DNA of 64,000 nt. It comes from Rugalucina vietnamica (Eukaryota; Mollusca; Bivalvia; Lucinida; Lucinidae). Shown here piece by piece: positions 21,260-32,790 of the stretch; within the stretch, counting starts at the first letter, position 1; the number at the start of each line of letters is the position of its first letter. The stretch is from positions 51,229,986 through 51,293,985 of the forward strand of contig OZ024875.1 in the NCBI GenBank assembly GCA_964017185.1, given 5' to 3'. Under the pieces are notes generated by a model that saw only the letters and a program-made list of their open reading frames with translations, was not told the origin of the DNA and did no database searches. The position numbers were made by a program, and so were the translations under genes.

Positions 21260-24192
21260 AAATCCCAGATTTCATCCTTGTTCAGCGGAGCGTGACCAAA
21301 AGTGTCGTTTTGAATAAGTCGCACGTGCATTTTTAACGAAATTTAATATAGTAAAAGTTCTCAATGCACTTTATGTGGCATAGACACACCTAACTATAGA
21401 TATATAATCATTCATTAAAATACGATGCATGGTGTGCTTAAACGATATGCGATACGAGGACAAACTCTTCTAGCATTTTCAAAAATTGTCTGACCTTTGC
21501 AAAGTTTTAAATTTATTTTGACAAACACGACAGTACACCGTAGCTGACGTTAAAAATGGCGCAAAGTAACGTCACGCTTATTCGCTCAGTGAAATTGTTG
21601 CATATATAACATAAATATTTTTTTTAAAATTGGCTACATAGGCGAGGTGTGTTAGAATTATTTTTTTTTTGTTTGATTGGTTCCTCGTCAAACTAATTGC
21701 CTCTAGAGGCTTATCATAAGTGAGATATGATTAACTGATAAAACAACTTTAAATCAAGCCTCTTAATGAGTCCTTAGTTCACGCGTGATGGTATTTCAAA
21801 ATAGCCTTAAACTTAATTGACCTGAATATATAATTTGCATGCATCATTTTTTTCCATAAAAAACATACTATTTAAAATTATAGGCACAGTGGATGTGGGT
21901 CAACGTTCTCTAATATCAAGTATTTCTTGGTAGACGTTTTAGATGTCTTAAAATGAGTGAAATAAAGTCAAAACATTGATTTTTATATTGAACAAAAAAG
22001 CTTGGAGGCATTAAGGTCATTAAGCATTCAACGAAAGTGGAATTAAGATGATCATTAGAAAGCTGAGACTGTTCTGATAGACAAAGTTTATATCGTTATC
22101 ATTTATGACACAAACAAAATGGTAATTGCACATCAGGAAACATGTCCGTGCAATATATACCCACTAAAAACCATTTTTATTTAGCAAAATTGGGTTGTGC
22201 AGGGGTATACCTATTTTTGCTACAAAACATAGATTGTGTGTACCCACAATCAATGTTTTGAGCAAAGATATTACAAATTTCAAACGTTTTCCAATGTTTT
22301 CAATTTTTTGCTTGCGAAAAAAATTCTGTATATTGCATGGGCAAGTTTTTGTTATGAAGCATCAGCAAATTTCCTTGTGTGCAGAATCCTAATTTTTGCA
22401 AAAACCTGGTCTTCTTGATCTTCATTACAGTTGTTTTAACTGTTGTCTTTTTCCCGCATGATATTTTGGAAACCATTCATATTGATTGGATCAGTTCTAT
22501 TGTTTTATTCTATTTTTCTCGTGTACTGAATATATATCTAGTGTTGGGTAAAAGTTCCATAAAATTGAGGCAACGCCTCGACATGGCCATACCTGCTTAT
22601 GGTTTTGTCAACAATTAATAGATATTGGACACGTTATCGCGTCAGCTACCTTGTTACGACATCTCTGGAATGGGTATTTAAAGCTTCTAATGTGTCAATG
22701 GCAGGGTTTTCAGTCTTTCTTTTCTGATGTTTCCTGGGTATCTGTCGTTTTCATATAATCATGCCAGCAATTATGTAATACACGTAAGTATAACAAAATG
22801 ATTGAATACATGATCTTCTTAAATAACCCTGTCACAACATCTCAGTTCTTTCATTGACAGTTTAGAAGGACCGTCAGTTCCGTTGTATGAATTTGTTCAT
22901 CACAAGTTAAAAGCAAGCAACACATTACGAAAACTCGCCCATGTTATATACAGAGATTTTTTTTGAAAAGCAAAAATAGAAAATTTAATTGGAGAAATTT
23001 TGATATTTTTTTTTATTTTTGTCAAAACATAGATTGTGGGTGCACGGTGAGGCGGTTCTAACTAGTACTCACAATCTATGTTTTGGAGCGAAACAAAAAT
23101 AGGCATACCCCATGCAAACCCCACTTTTACTATATAAAAGTGGGGTATAATGGGGTATGTTTTACACGCACGTGTTATCCTGATGAAATAATTCAGATAT
23201 TACGTGATGTAATTCATTTGAAGTATGATACTCATTATATTGTTTTTGAAGCATGTTTTGTGGTTCTAGTAATGAAAATATCACATCTTCACTTCCTTTC
23301 AAAGGCTAATATTACATGAGGTGGCATTGTAAAGATGGCGGAATTTATATTTAAAAATATATCTTAAGCAGAAGTTGTATCTAAATTATACGGATAGTCT
23401 CCCTGTACAAAACTTTAACTTAATAGTATATTTTTCTGTTGCTTAATCATTTGAAGATGCGAAAATATTATGAGAATTGACAACTTTTAAAAATTGATAT
23501 CTACTGTCTTTACACCATCTTCCAGAAACTGCATTTTTCAAAATCTCACACTTCTTAAAGAAAAATATGACCAGGACTCACAATAGTACATTCAAAAAGT
23601 CCTAAAAAGTGCCACAAAAAAATAAAAATCGGTTAACAAATAAATATTTTATTCCAGAAAATAATTTTGAATAGGGTTTTTCCATTGTAAAAATGTCAGC
23701 AAGGGAAGTAACTATTTTCAAAAAATAAATAAATAAAAAATAATAATTGCTTATTTTTCATTTACTGATACAAATTTGCATTTTATGCATAACTGAGCGC
23801 CAAACTCTTAAACCTATTCCACAGATTTGTTTGATTTTTAAATTTAAGATGTTTGGATTACATCCTTTACACATGAAAAAAGGCCTATTCAATTTTTTTG
23901 CCATTTATAATTTATTATTGAACCGATTTTCAAAATTTTGTGGCACGATTTCACACTTTGGGTTGCAAAAAGAAAGACATAGTCATATTTTTCTTGTGGT
24001 GTTTCAGAAAAGTAGGACTTTTAAGAAAAAAAAAAGGTTTCTGAAAGATGGTTTGCACGTTAAGAATCATCTTCTTAACAGTTTTTTGATTATTTGGCCC
24101 CTTTGGGAATATGTGTCTTTGATTTAGACTACACAGATGTAAGTTCTTGAAATTGCAGCAAAATGTCTGGCTTTCGCTGTCAGTTTAGTTAA

Positions 24193-24238
24193 GGGTCACT
24201 CATGAAGGTTCATTACCCGAAATTGTACAATATGGCCC
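24193..24238 (+). ncRNA. Hammerhead ribozyme, unit B1, core mutated
   Basis: Core reads CTCATGA as in A1, so the inactivating change preceded the A/B duplication. Confidence 0.65.
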
Positions 24239-24567
24239 ATCTTCTCGCTTCGAATGTTTTACTGCTTCCAAAGGATCTAACAATTATTTTTATTTGCTAT
24301 TACTGCAGCTGGTGTTGTGCCGTGTGGCGGCCCTAAAATGTCTCCCCGTACATTATCCATAGTGCAGATTATATTTTTCTTTTGATCCTTTGGGATCAGT
24401 GAATATATTTGGAGTATGTCAAATAAATTGTACGTTAAGAATCATCTTCTTAACAGTTTTTTGATTATTTGGCCCCTTTGGGAATATGTGTCTTTGATTT
24501 AGACTACACAGATGTAAATTCTTGAAATTGCAGCAAAATGTCTGGCTTTCGCTGTCAGTTTAGTTAA

Positions 24568-24613
24568 GGGTCACTGATGAAGGTTCATTACTCGAAACTG
24601 TACAATATGGCCC
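24568..24613 (+). ncRNA. Hammerhead ribozyme, unit B2, core intact, stems weakened
   Basis: Core strands CTGATGA and GAAA and stem I (GGGTCA/TGGCCC) are intact. Stem II has become GGT/ACT (one G-U) and stem III carries a C-A mismatch (CTG/CAA), so folding is weaker than in A2. Confidence 0.7.
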
Positions 24614-24942
24614 ATCTTCTCACTTTGAATGTTTTACTGCTTCCAAAGGATCTAACAATTATTTTTATTTGCTATTACTGCAGCTGGTGTTGTGCCGTGT
24701 GGCGGCCCTAAAAAGTCTCCCCGTACATCATCCATAGTGCAGATTATATTTTTCTTTTGATCCTTTGGGATCAGTGAATATATTTGGAGTATGTCAAATA
24801 TATTGTACGTTAAGAATCATCTTCTTAACAGTTTTTTGATTATTTGGCCCCTTTGGGAATATGTGTCTTTGATTTAGACTACACAGTTGTAAATTCTTGA
24901 AATTGCAGCAAAATGTCTGGCTTTCGCTGTCAGTTTAGTTAA

Positions 24943-24988
24943 GGGTCACCCATGAAGGTTCATTACCCAAAATGGTACCATATGGCCC
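24943..24988 (+). ncRNA. Hammerhead ribozyme, unit B3, core lost
   Basis: First core strand CCCATGA (shared with A3) and second strand CAAA instead of GAAA. Stem III has changed with compensation (TGG-TA-CCA). Inactive. Confidence 0.6.
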
Positions 24989-25659
24989 ATCTTCTCGCTT
25001 TGAATGTTTTACTGCTTCCAAAGGATCTAACAATTATTTTTATTTATAGACAGTATAGACATTATGTCCAAGGTGCAGAGTCGTTCAAATCGACAACTTT
25101 GATCAATGGAATATGTCGCAGTATGATTTTCTGCGTTCATTGTAATCGCATTTATTGTCCCTGGTGAGCTTTTTATTATCCAATATTGCACAGCGGCATA
25201 GCCGTATCACTTCCTTCCTTAGATCAAGGACGATGAACGCGCTGTGAAATACAAGGTGAATGAACAATAAACCAAGATTTTAGAGCGCCAAATGGCATGT
25301 GTAATATATCTCAATATTAATATCCCTTCGGTGTAATATAGAATCAGTCCAGCTGAGCTGGAATCTATTTAGAATATTGTCACTCATGATTCAAGGACAC
25401 ATTAGGAGATCTCATATAAAGTTGTTTTATCAGGTTTTCATATCTCACTTATGATAAATCTCTTGTGTCAATTGGTTTTGCGTAAAATTAACCAAACAAG
25501 AAGCTTAAACAATTGTATCGTCGACGAACAAACGGAAACTGTATGGAAGTCGACGGTACAAGACGACTGTTTTAGAAGACATTGTTATTTCTGGTATTAA
25601 TTTGGAACACTCATCCGGATTATGTTGATGACGTGGTTTGCTGATCCCACTTAGTGTTT

Positions 25660-25873
25660 GTCACACCATTACGAAAACATGCCCATGCAATGTACAGAGA
25701 TTTTTTTAAGTTTTAAGAATGAAAATTTTCAGTAGTAAATATTTGATATTTTTCTTATTTTTGCTCAAAACATAGATTATGGTTACACGTTAGAACCGCC
25801 TCGCCGATTTTCAGTCTTAAAACTTAAAAAAAATCTCTGTGCAATATTGGGCATGTTTTCGTAATGGTGTGAC
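25660..25873. mobile_element. Foldback element with inverted repeats, copy B
   Basis: Duplicate of 11,400-11,614. The right arm has degraded (CTGTGCAATATTGGGCATG), the left arm is intact. Confidence 0.75.
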
Positions 25874-26039
25874 TTTGTTGTCTGCACTTTATCATCGTCG
25901 AAGTATCGTTTTGGGTCGCATCAACAGAAAACTACCTGCGTTCTCAATACTGCGATCCTATGACGGTACAATATATGACCACGTGCTGCACATGGCACTG
26001 GAAAAATGTGTGAAGCAAACAGGCACCTACAAAACTTCA

Positions 26040-26211
26040 TCACGTGAGTTCAAGCGGCACCGTCAAAGTATTATCCTATAGAACAAGCAGCAGCACCTTT
26101 TCTAGTGTTTACAAAACTTTGTCACGTGAGTTCAAGCGGCACGGCAAAGTATTTTAAATATAGAACAAGCAGCAGCACCTTTTCTAGTGTTTACAAATCT
26201 TTGTCACGTGA
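26040..26211 (+). promoter_or_regulatory. 82-bp upstream repeat with TCACGTGA E-boxes, three units (gene B)
   Basis: TCACGTGA at 26,040-26,047, 26,122-26,129 and 26,204-26,211, each 82 bp apart, ending 303 bp before the ATG of gene B. Gene A has two units. Motif reasoning as for the A array; a TATA-like stretch lies near 26,295-26,307. Confidence 0.5.
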
Positions 26212-26513
26212 GGTCAATCAGCACGGTCAAAGTATTTGCACTGTTTTATACCAGCGCATTATCCAAACAGCCTAGCTGTTTTTGTCTCCATTTATTTATA
26301 TATATTTGCGTGGGTTTGCATTTTGGACATTATATTGTCGAGCGCATACATCTAAGAAAGCAAGAAGTATATTTTATTTGTATTTATTGTTAATAAATAA
26401 CATATTTAATAACTGGCATTTATTGTCAAATCAATTAAAAATCTTCTTGATAAGCAGATACTTGGTTTTCATTTCTTGGTTTGACGGAGTCGTCAGTATT
26501 CAAACTTTGGAGA

Positions 26514-27911
26514 ATGTCTCGAAAATTAAAGCAGATTTGTATTGTAGCGATTCTCCTTTGTTGTGTCGTGTTAGCCCGATATTTTATGTGTTTGTCTGGT
26601 AAATCAAAATGTGAATTCAGCCATATAGAAAAGAATGATATACGGAACCGTGATAGGTTTGAGAAAGGATATGAACGCTCTGATTCCAAAAGCAAAGACG
26701 TTGTAAGTACAGATGTTGCGCAGCTGCAAAAACAATCAACCGAGAAAGGAAAGGAAACGTTGAAGCAAACGATGGTAACAAATAAAACATCTGGGGTCAT
26801 GAGGAGACAACATGGGGCCGTGACTAAGTATGACATTATTTTGAGCGCGTACCAACACAGTGGCTCGTCAGTTACAGGGAAATTATTCGGTAATCGCGAG
26901 GATACCTTCTACTTTTATGAGCCACTTTGGGAAATAGCAACGCACACCTTCTATAAAGGAAAATGTCTGTTTTGTAGAGATTTCATGTACACTGATAACG
27001 ATAAATGTATAAAAGTCAACAAAACATGTAACATTAACGCGTCAGTATTAGGAGAACTCACTTCCGAGCTTACTGCCAACGGGGAAGATCACACACCGGA
27101 GTCAAAAATTTGGAATGCATATCATAAAACACTTGAAGAATCCGTGACGTTTTTGCAAGGTATTTTCGACTGTAAGTTCCTTCAGTTTGCAGATTTTTTC
27201 TACGATCCGACATTGCACAGTCCTAGGTCCCTGCATATGTATAAACTGTTTTCTAAACTGGTAAGATGGGGCGATGTAGTTGAATGCAAAGAACCACAGA
27301 ACATGCATTTAAAATCGTGCTTGGAATTGGCTGAGAAAACGTGCAACAAGGCAGACCACAGGGTTTTTAAGTCATTGAGAATGACTCTTGATAATGTTAT
27401 ACCACTGTTAGGAGCGAATCCGCGAATAAAAGTAGTTCATCTTTTTCGTGACCCACGGGGAATCTTTAATTCTAGGGTTGGTGACGAATTGTTACATCCC
27501 CTAGACGATCAGAAAGTACTGCGTCTGATGAGTGCGATTAAAACTACGTGTGACAGACATCGTATTGACTTACAGGCCACTGTAATGCTTAGTGATATGT
27601 ATCCAGATAGGTTTAAGGCTATCCAGTACGAAAACCTGTATGCTGAACCAATGATAAAAGGTGTGAAAAAGCTGTATGAATTCGCAGGCATGGATTATGG
27701 CAGTGAACAACAACTAGAGAAACAACTGGACTCACAGATTAGAAAGGAATCAGGATTTCATCCCTTCAAATATAGGACAACATTACCATGGAATGTGGTT
27801 GCCATGTTCAACGATGAGTGTTCGGACGTTCTGGATAGATTAGGGTATACACGTTTCAAGAACAAATCGCATCTGGAAGACCTATCGCAGTCAGGGTTTG
27901 CTTTGATGTGA
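26514..27911 (+). CDS. Carbohydrate (Gal/GlcNAc/GalNAc-6-O type) sulfotransferase, copy B
   Basis: Intact 465-residue paralogue of the enzyme at 12,162-13,556; about 95% identical in protein, with one added Arg in the stem (MRRQHG). The signal anchor (8-27), PAPS 5' loop (113-122) and 3'-phosphate site (307-321) are unchanged. Substitutions are spread through stem and catalytic domain, several non-conservative (for example SVKYPD to SDMYPD, and KEC to DEC near the C terminus). By eye there are roughly 21-22 amino-acid changes against about 12 silent ones, so constraint since duplication looks weak. Both frames remain open. Role as for copy A: Golgi glycan sulfation, acceptor unknown. Confidence 0.9.
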   Translation: MSRKLKQICIVAILLCCVVLARYFMCLSGKSKCEFSHIEKNDIRNRDRFEKGYERSDSKSKDVVSTDVAQLQKQSTEKGKETLKQTMVTNKTSGVMRRQHGAVTKYDIILSAYQHSGSSVTGKLFGNREDTFYFYEPLWEIATHTFYKGKCLFCRDFMYTDNDKCIKVNKTCNINASVLGELTSELTANGEDHTPESKIWNAYHKTLEESVTFLQGIFDCKFLQFADFFYDPTLHSPRSLHMYKLFSKLVRWGDVVECKEPQNMHLKSCLELAEKTCNKADHRVFKSLRMTLDNVIPLLGANPRIKVVHLFRDPRGIFNSRVGDELLHPLDDQKVLRLMSAIKTTCDRHRIDLQATVMLSDMYPDRFKAIQYENLYAEPMIKGVKKLYEFAGMDYGSEQQLEKQLDSQIRKESGFHPFKYRTTLPWNVVAMFNDECSDVLDRLGYTRFKNKSHLEDLSQSGFALM

Positions 27912-28619
27912 AATCGCGAGCTTGAGTATCGAGTTAAATAGACACTAATACTTCACTACGTTTCATGACTTTCATCAACTGTTTCATATGCGGAAATTCG
28001 CTAGATTCGATATTTTACCTTATCCCTGCAAGAAATGTGATGTTTATTTAGATAAGGCCTGGAACGGTTATGCCATAAATCGGCAAAGCCGGGCACAGGT
28101 TGTGACAAATCACAGCCTTTCATACTTTAAGAAAGCCGGTCATCGAGGTTTCCGACCAGGTCTGGCACAACCCGGCCAGTACAGCCACAGAAGAAAGCTA
28201 GCCGCTTGAAATTTCGGATTTCAGAAGAAGAGAAAATGTACTATCCATGTACAGAAAACAATTGCGCTGATCAGGTTCGCAGTTTCCCATGCGATGGCTC
28301 ATATTCGCCTTTTCTTTTAATCTATTTCAAGTTGTGCCGTCGAGCATACGAGTTGGCACAGGCTAACCACAGAGGAGCTCACGTGTTTAGATCCATAGAT
28401 GACATTTACATCGGGCCCTGGAGAGGTTCTGCTACTTAGAGCATGTGCCAGGGAGACCCAGCGAGATACGGGCGGGGCAGGGAGATGTAGTGCGGTTTCT
28501 GAATAACTGGGACGGATATGCCGGTATTGGTACCAAACAAAATCACACAGGACTTATACCTATGTTTAAAATTAAGAGTGTGTTTGAAATGCACAATTGT
28601 TCCAGCAATATAAACATTT

Positions 28620-28815
28620 CAGCCGCTGCATGAGAAAACCAACAATTTGGGCTCCAACCAGGTCTGACACAAACCAGCATGTACACTCACAGAAAATAGT
28701 CTCTTGAAATTTTGGATTTAAGAAGAATTTTACTATCTGTTTAGCGAAACAAAGGCGCTGACCTGCGCCTTTGGTTTCGCATATGCAGATTGTTGGTTTT
28801 CTGATGCAGCGGCTC
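28620..28815. mobile_element. GAGCCGC-type MITE, copy B
   Basis: Duplicate of 14,291-14,490. Here the internal palindrome around GGCGCTGACCTGCGCC is better kept than in A. Confidence 0.7.
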
Positions 28816-29461
28816 ATTTGATATTTTCCTCGTGGAAAATAACGCAAAGTCTTAAGGACTTTCTTCTTTACACATTTGTCTTGAGTTTAGAAAATATGCC
28901 AAGCCTTCATCTAATTAAAGATAAAAGTGGGTACTGCTTTTAAGCTGTAACTTTGAAACACCATCCCTTTAATAATGCCTTATAGATTTAGGCTCTGCAT
29001 GGAGTAACAAAATATCACAACGAAATGCATTTGAGTTTAAACATGTCCATGCATATTGTTTGTTGGTGGCCTATTGACCCGGCAGAGCAACAGACCGCTG
29101 TGGTGCCGTGTTGTGTTCTTGAGCAAACGTATTTACTCTAAATAGTACTGTTTGATTCCCATGAAGCTATAAGAACGTCCTTACATGGCTGAAATATTTT
29201 GAGTGGGACTTTAAACTACAGAAACAGAAGCATAATTATATTTTATGAGGGATAAACCATTGGGTTGAGGAGTTTCGATAACAATTTGTCAGCCATAGCG
29301 CGACGGACCTCTGCTTCTTGGGAATTAACCATTAGGGCGTCCAATGGGGATTTAAAAGACCTCAGTAAAAGACACAGATTATAACAGTGGGGGGTTTAAA
29401 TTAAGGAGTCGAACACGACCTTAGAATTATAATAATTTAATTCAGAGTTCTTCACAAGCCA

Positions 29462-29877
29462 AAGAGTGTTGATTTCTACAACGCCTATTCTTCGGGATAA
29501 GGTCATCTGTGGGTATTCTGGCTTTAATCTTTAGACCTTTGTAAAGCGATATGTCTACTATCCGTCCTCCTTTTTTTAAGAGATTCCCATTTCATTTGAC
29601 CTAAAATGCCAGTCATGCTCCCAGTTTAAAAAACATGATTTCCAGACACAAACCTTGCCGCACGAGTTTGGGCCTTTTCCAGGTGAGGGCCCCAAACTGA
29701 GCTTCCATATTCCAAGACCGGCCGCACCAGTCCTTTTATAAGGTGCTTCTTTCACATCTTGGGGACAAGACTACAAATTACTCCTCAAGAATCCGAGAGT
29801 TCTGTTTGCCTTTGTACAAACATTGGAAATATGAGTATTCCATTTCAAATCATTTGTGATACATGTAGTTACACCCA
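29462..29877 (-). pseudogene. LINE reverse-transcriptase C-terminal relic
   Basis: Minus-strand translation, with frameshifts, gives NVCTKANRTLGFLRSNLQ, then YKGLVRPVLEYGSSVWGPH, then SMTGILGHFKWESLKKRR. These are classic downstream-of-RT segments of CR1/L2/Jockey-group LINEs. The catalytic RT palm is absent. It abuts the right edge of copy B on one side and a Penelope-like copy on the other. Confidence 0.75.
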
Positions 29878-30330
29878 GGTATGCTTAGTTTTTAACCCAA
29901 TTAGGGTTGATAACTATGCTGCCTTCTTTAATTGCACGCCGGTGGGTCAGGCATAAAGCTATTCATTTTAGTTGGTTGTGGCCGGTTGCTTGGCCCACCG
30001 GGGTTCAAATGGTGTTTTTTTTTTGCTCTGGGTCTCAGTAAGTTATTCGGCGCCCAGGGATATCCACCGTCGGACAGCTTACTGAATCTGTTGAGTCCTC
30101 GTTTTTTGATTCATCAAGGTGATTATCATGATTTATTCGTTTGTCCTTGATGATTCATTGACTAGTTAGAGATTCCCCACGAGGAACGAACAACTAAACA
30201 AATGTTGTGAACAACTGCAGAAGATGAGGGTGAGGTTAGGTACCTGTAAAACCGGTTTAAGCCCGCCAGTAATTTTATATTACTGATCGTTCCAGGGTGA
30301 TACTTCTGTGGTGGCTCTTATTGTTTTATG
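29878..30330 (+). mobile_element. Penelope-like element copy (plus strand), 5' portion, split by a LINE
   Basis: Begins inside the last ~25 codons of the reverse transcriptase (CLVFNPIRVDNYAAFFNC) and continues into the family's 3' region. It is interrupted at 30,330 by a LINE and resumes at 31,849-32,085, ending in the family 3' terminus GCCTACTTGTAC. Confidence 0.8.
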
Positions 30331-31838
30331 AGTTTGTTTGTTTATTAAAGTCTCATTTTGATGTACAGTCTACAAATACATATTTACACATAAAACATAT
30401 AGTAATACATCAAACCGTTCTTAATAGAACTACAAGAGACTATATCACAAATAACATAAAATTCAGATTACATTGATCTATATATACATGTAAAATGTAC
30501 CCTAAAAAGAAAAGTTAAGAGTTACACATTAAGAAAAATAAGAAAAATCAGCAAAATAAGCTTTACACTAAGATTCAAACAAGTTATATATACCACATGA
30601 AGTGATAGTGGCACCCTCCACCCACACGAAAAGCCAACGGGTACGAAACAGCAGATCGTTATGAATACTGACCCACCAAGAATCTGGAACCGGAGCGTCA
30701 CGAGGAGCTTCTCCGCGAACCACCCCCGCCTCTCGAGGTGCCACGTAAGTGGGCCCAGAGCAAGCGGCAGACCTAGAGTGTGGATGGAGGATAGCAGAAA
30801 ACACTCATTTAAATCTTAGACCAAACCTAATTAACATAAAGAAGCATTATAAGCAAGTGTAGCTTACAATATATTCAGGACTGTTTAAAATTGACCATTA
30901 TTGTTTACAAATTAAAAATTGTCTCCTTTGCAGTATTAAAGAACAGGTTTTGGCACAAAGACGGACTAGTTCATTATTGGAAAATAAAAACACAAATTTA
31001 TCTTCATCTGACAAAGAATCAAATTGGTCTAAAACTTCAGTAGCTTTTTTAAACAGGGTATCTCTTAGATCTTCGTATACGTGACACTTTAAAATGGCAT
31101 GCACTTCATTTTCTACAACACTACAAAAAGGGCACAACCGCATGTCTTCTGTTAAACCCTCATATCGGCCAGTTTCAATTCTTTATGGCGCTACGCCGCA
31201 TCTAAATTTACTAAACGCCGCTCTGTATCTCGGTGGCAATATAATTTTACAGTAATTTTCTGCGACAAACCTGGACTTGATCAACTTATACATTCGAAGC
31301 TTATTGCGACCTCTGCCAGACGGGCCTATTTCGCTGTTGATTTGACGAGTCCACTTATTGACGAAGTCAGCGAGTACTTTATCTACGACAACATTAACAA
31401 GCTGAGATGTCCCAATCGAAATATTTATGTCAGAATATTGAGACAATTCATTCGTTCTAAGAAAATTCGACACTAAGTAAAACCAGTTTTTACACGACCT
31501 GTTTGCTTTACTAGCACACCAACTAGCTATTCTTTTATTGATTCGAATATTATTTAAATTTGACAATTTGGACCAGTACAAACATATGCTTTTCCATTGG
31601 CGCACTATTGTAGGATTCCATCCCATTTCACCGGCAATAGCGTCATTTGGTGTGTACTTGCCTACGCCCAAATAAAACCTCATAGCTCTATTATGTACGG
31701 CATCAATACAGGAAAATGATCTAAATCCCCAGACCGGAGCACTATTATTTATAACTGGCCATACAACCGAGTCATACAGTTTAGTAAATACGTCGTATGG
31801 AACCCCACCCATAGTTTTGCATTTTGCTATTAACAATC
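30331..31838 (-). mobile_element. 5'-truncated LINE inserted in the Penelope-like copy
   Basis: 1.5-kb insert whose removal restores the continuous Penelope-family sequence seen at 33,240. The target is duplicated: TTGTTTTATG (30,321-30,330) and TTGTCTTATG (31,839-31,848), one difference. The minus-strand 3' end is a short AAAC-type tail (AATAAACAAACAAACT), as in CR1/L2-type elements that end in short repeats, not poly(A). Confidence 0.85.
30898..31836 (-). pseudogene. LINE ORF2 C-terminal region, one nonsense codon
   Basis: A single minus-strand frame of about 311 codons broken by one TAA at 31,183-31,185. It starts within the post-RT thumb region (LYDSVVWPVINNSAPVWG; MRFYLGVGKYTPNDAIAGEM) and ends with a CCHC-type zinc motif (CPFCSVVENEVHAILKC). 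EN and the RT palm are missing through 5' truncation. With only one in-frame stop, the insertion is not very old. Confidence 0.85.
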
Positions 31839-31848
31839 TTGTCTTATG

Positions 31849-32085
31849 TCTTGGTGTTTAAATTTTTTGTGCTGTTGGCGCCTTATGTACGTTATCATAT
31901 TTTTAGTTAAGTTTAGGTAACTGAGTGGCCACCTATTGGGGAAAATAGCTGCTCTTTGGGCTTACGATATGTTTTCATGGTATAAGTACCTGATTGTTAA
32001 TTTAGTTTTTTTCCCACCTCGGTTTTTTGGAGTGGGAAACGTTTTCTGATTGCGCGTTTTCCTGATCGTTGCCTACTTGTACGCT
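31849..32085 (+). mobile_element. Penelope-like element copy, 3' portion after the LINE
   Basis: Continuation of 29,878-30,330: GGCGCCTTATGTACG, GTGGCCACCTATTGGGGAAA, CCCACCTCGG, ending at GCCTACTTGTAC. Immediately followed by copy C sequence (GCTGACAAATTATAAG). Confidence 0.8.
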
Positions 32086-32790
32086 GACAAATTATAAGTA
32101 TGGTTGTATTGCTCATGTAGTATTTCACAAAAGATTTTTAGTTAGATGTAAGCGATAGTACTGTCAGTTTTGGTGACTTAAAAGTAATGCAAAAAAAAAA
32201 AACTACACTTCGGTAGATGGTAATTAATAAGAAAGAAACATAAAGCTCTGGATAATTTAGATACAAGACGTAATTTGAAGATTGAAACAATAAAGCAATT
32301 TATCTTGTCAGACTTTTTGTTGATAAACCAGCTAAAATTACGTCATTATTCCGGAGGTAATGTTGAACGAAACCTGATACAGCCCACTATCTGATCTTCT
32401 CAGCCTCACGGTGATGATTAAAGACAATCCAATCTTATATACCTGCTAGAAACACGTCATCATTCTGGAGATGTTGTAGAGATTTAACGAAACGAAATGT
32501 GATACATTTAACTATCTGATATTCTAAGCCTCACGGTGATGATAAAAGACAAACCTTGAAGCAAATCAAATCAAATATGATACAACGCCTGATAAAAATC
32601 AATCAGCGGCGTGTTTTAATTCGGAGGATGATGCAGGGATATAACGTATCATTTGTTCATTGATATCATACAACCCTTCAATCCCACAGTCGCTGTCTCA
32701 TATGGGACAAAACGGTTTGGTTGTGACAAAAACAGAAGAAAATCTTCCATATTCCTGGTGATTTCTAATGTTGAAGTAAAATGATTTAAG

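Larger units (their letters stand above)
24055..25045 (+). mobile_element. Hammerhead-ribozyme tandem array (retrozyme-like), copy B
   Basis: Three units with ribozyme starts at 24,193, 24,568 and 24,943: an exact 375-bp period twice. This regular spacing is probably the ancestral unit length; copy A shows a shortened first interval (348). Same flanks as in A. Confidence 0.75.
15622..29460 (+). repeat. Tandem segmental duplication, copy B (sulfotransferase unit)
   Basis: Second copy of the unit at 72-15,241, same orientation. The offset slides from about 15.5 kb at the left to about 14.35 kb at the gene because of indels, chiefly the missing ~1-kb block and length changes at homopolymers and microsatellites. 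B has gained a short stretch in the sulfotransferase 5' leader (TTTCATTTCTTGGT at about 26,467) and a third E-box repeat unit. Confidence 0.93.

Noticed and set aside
30568..30804. 78-codon minus-strand frame with a Pro/Arg-rich segment
   Set aside because: Falls in the 3' UTR of the truncated LINE, downstream of its zinc motif; no recognisable domain.
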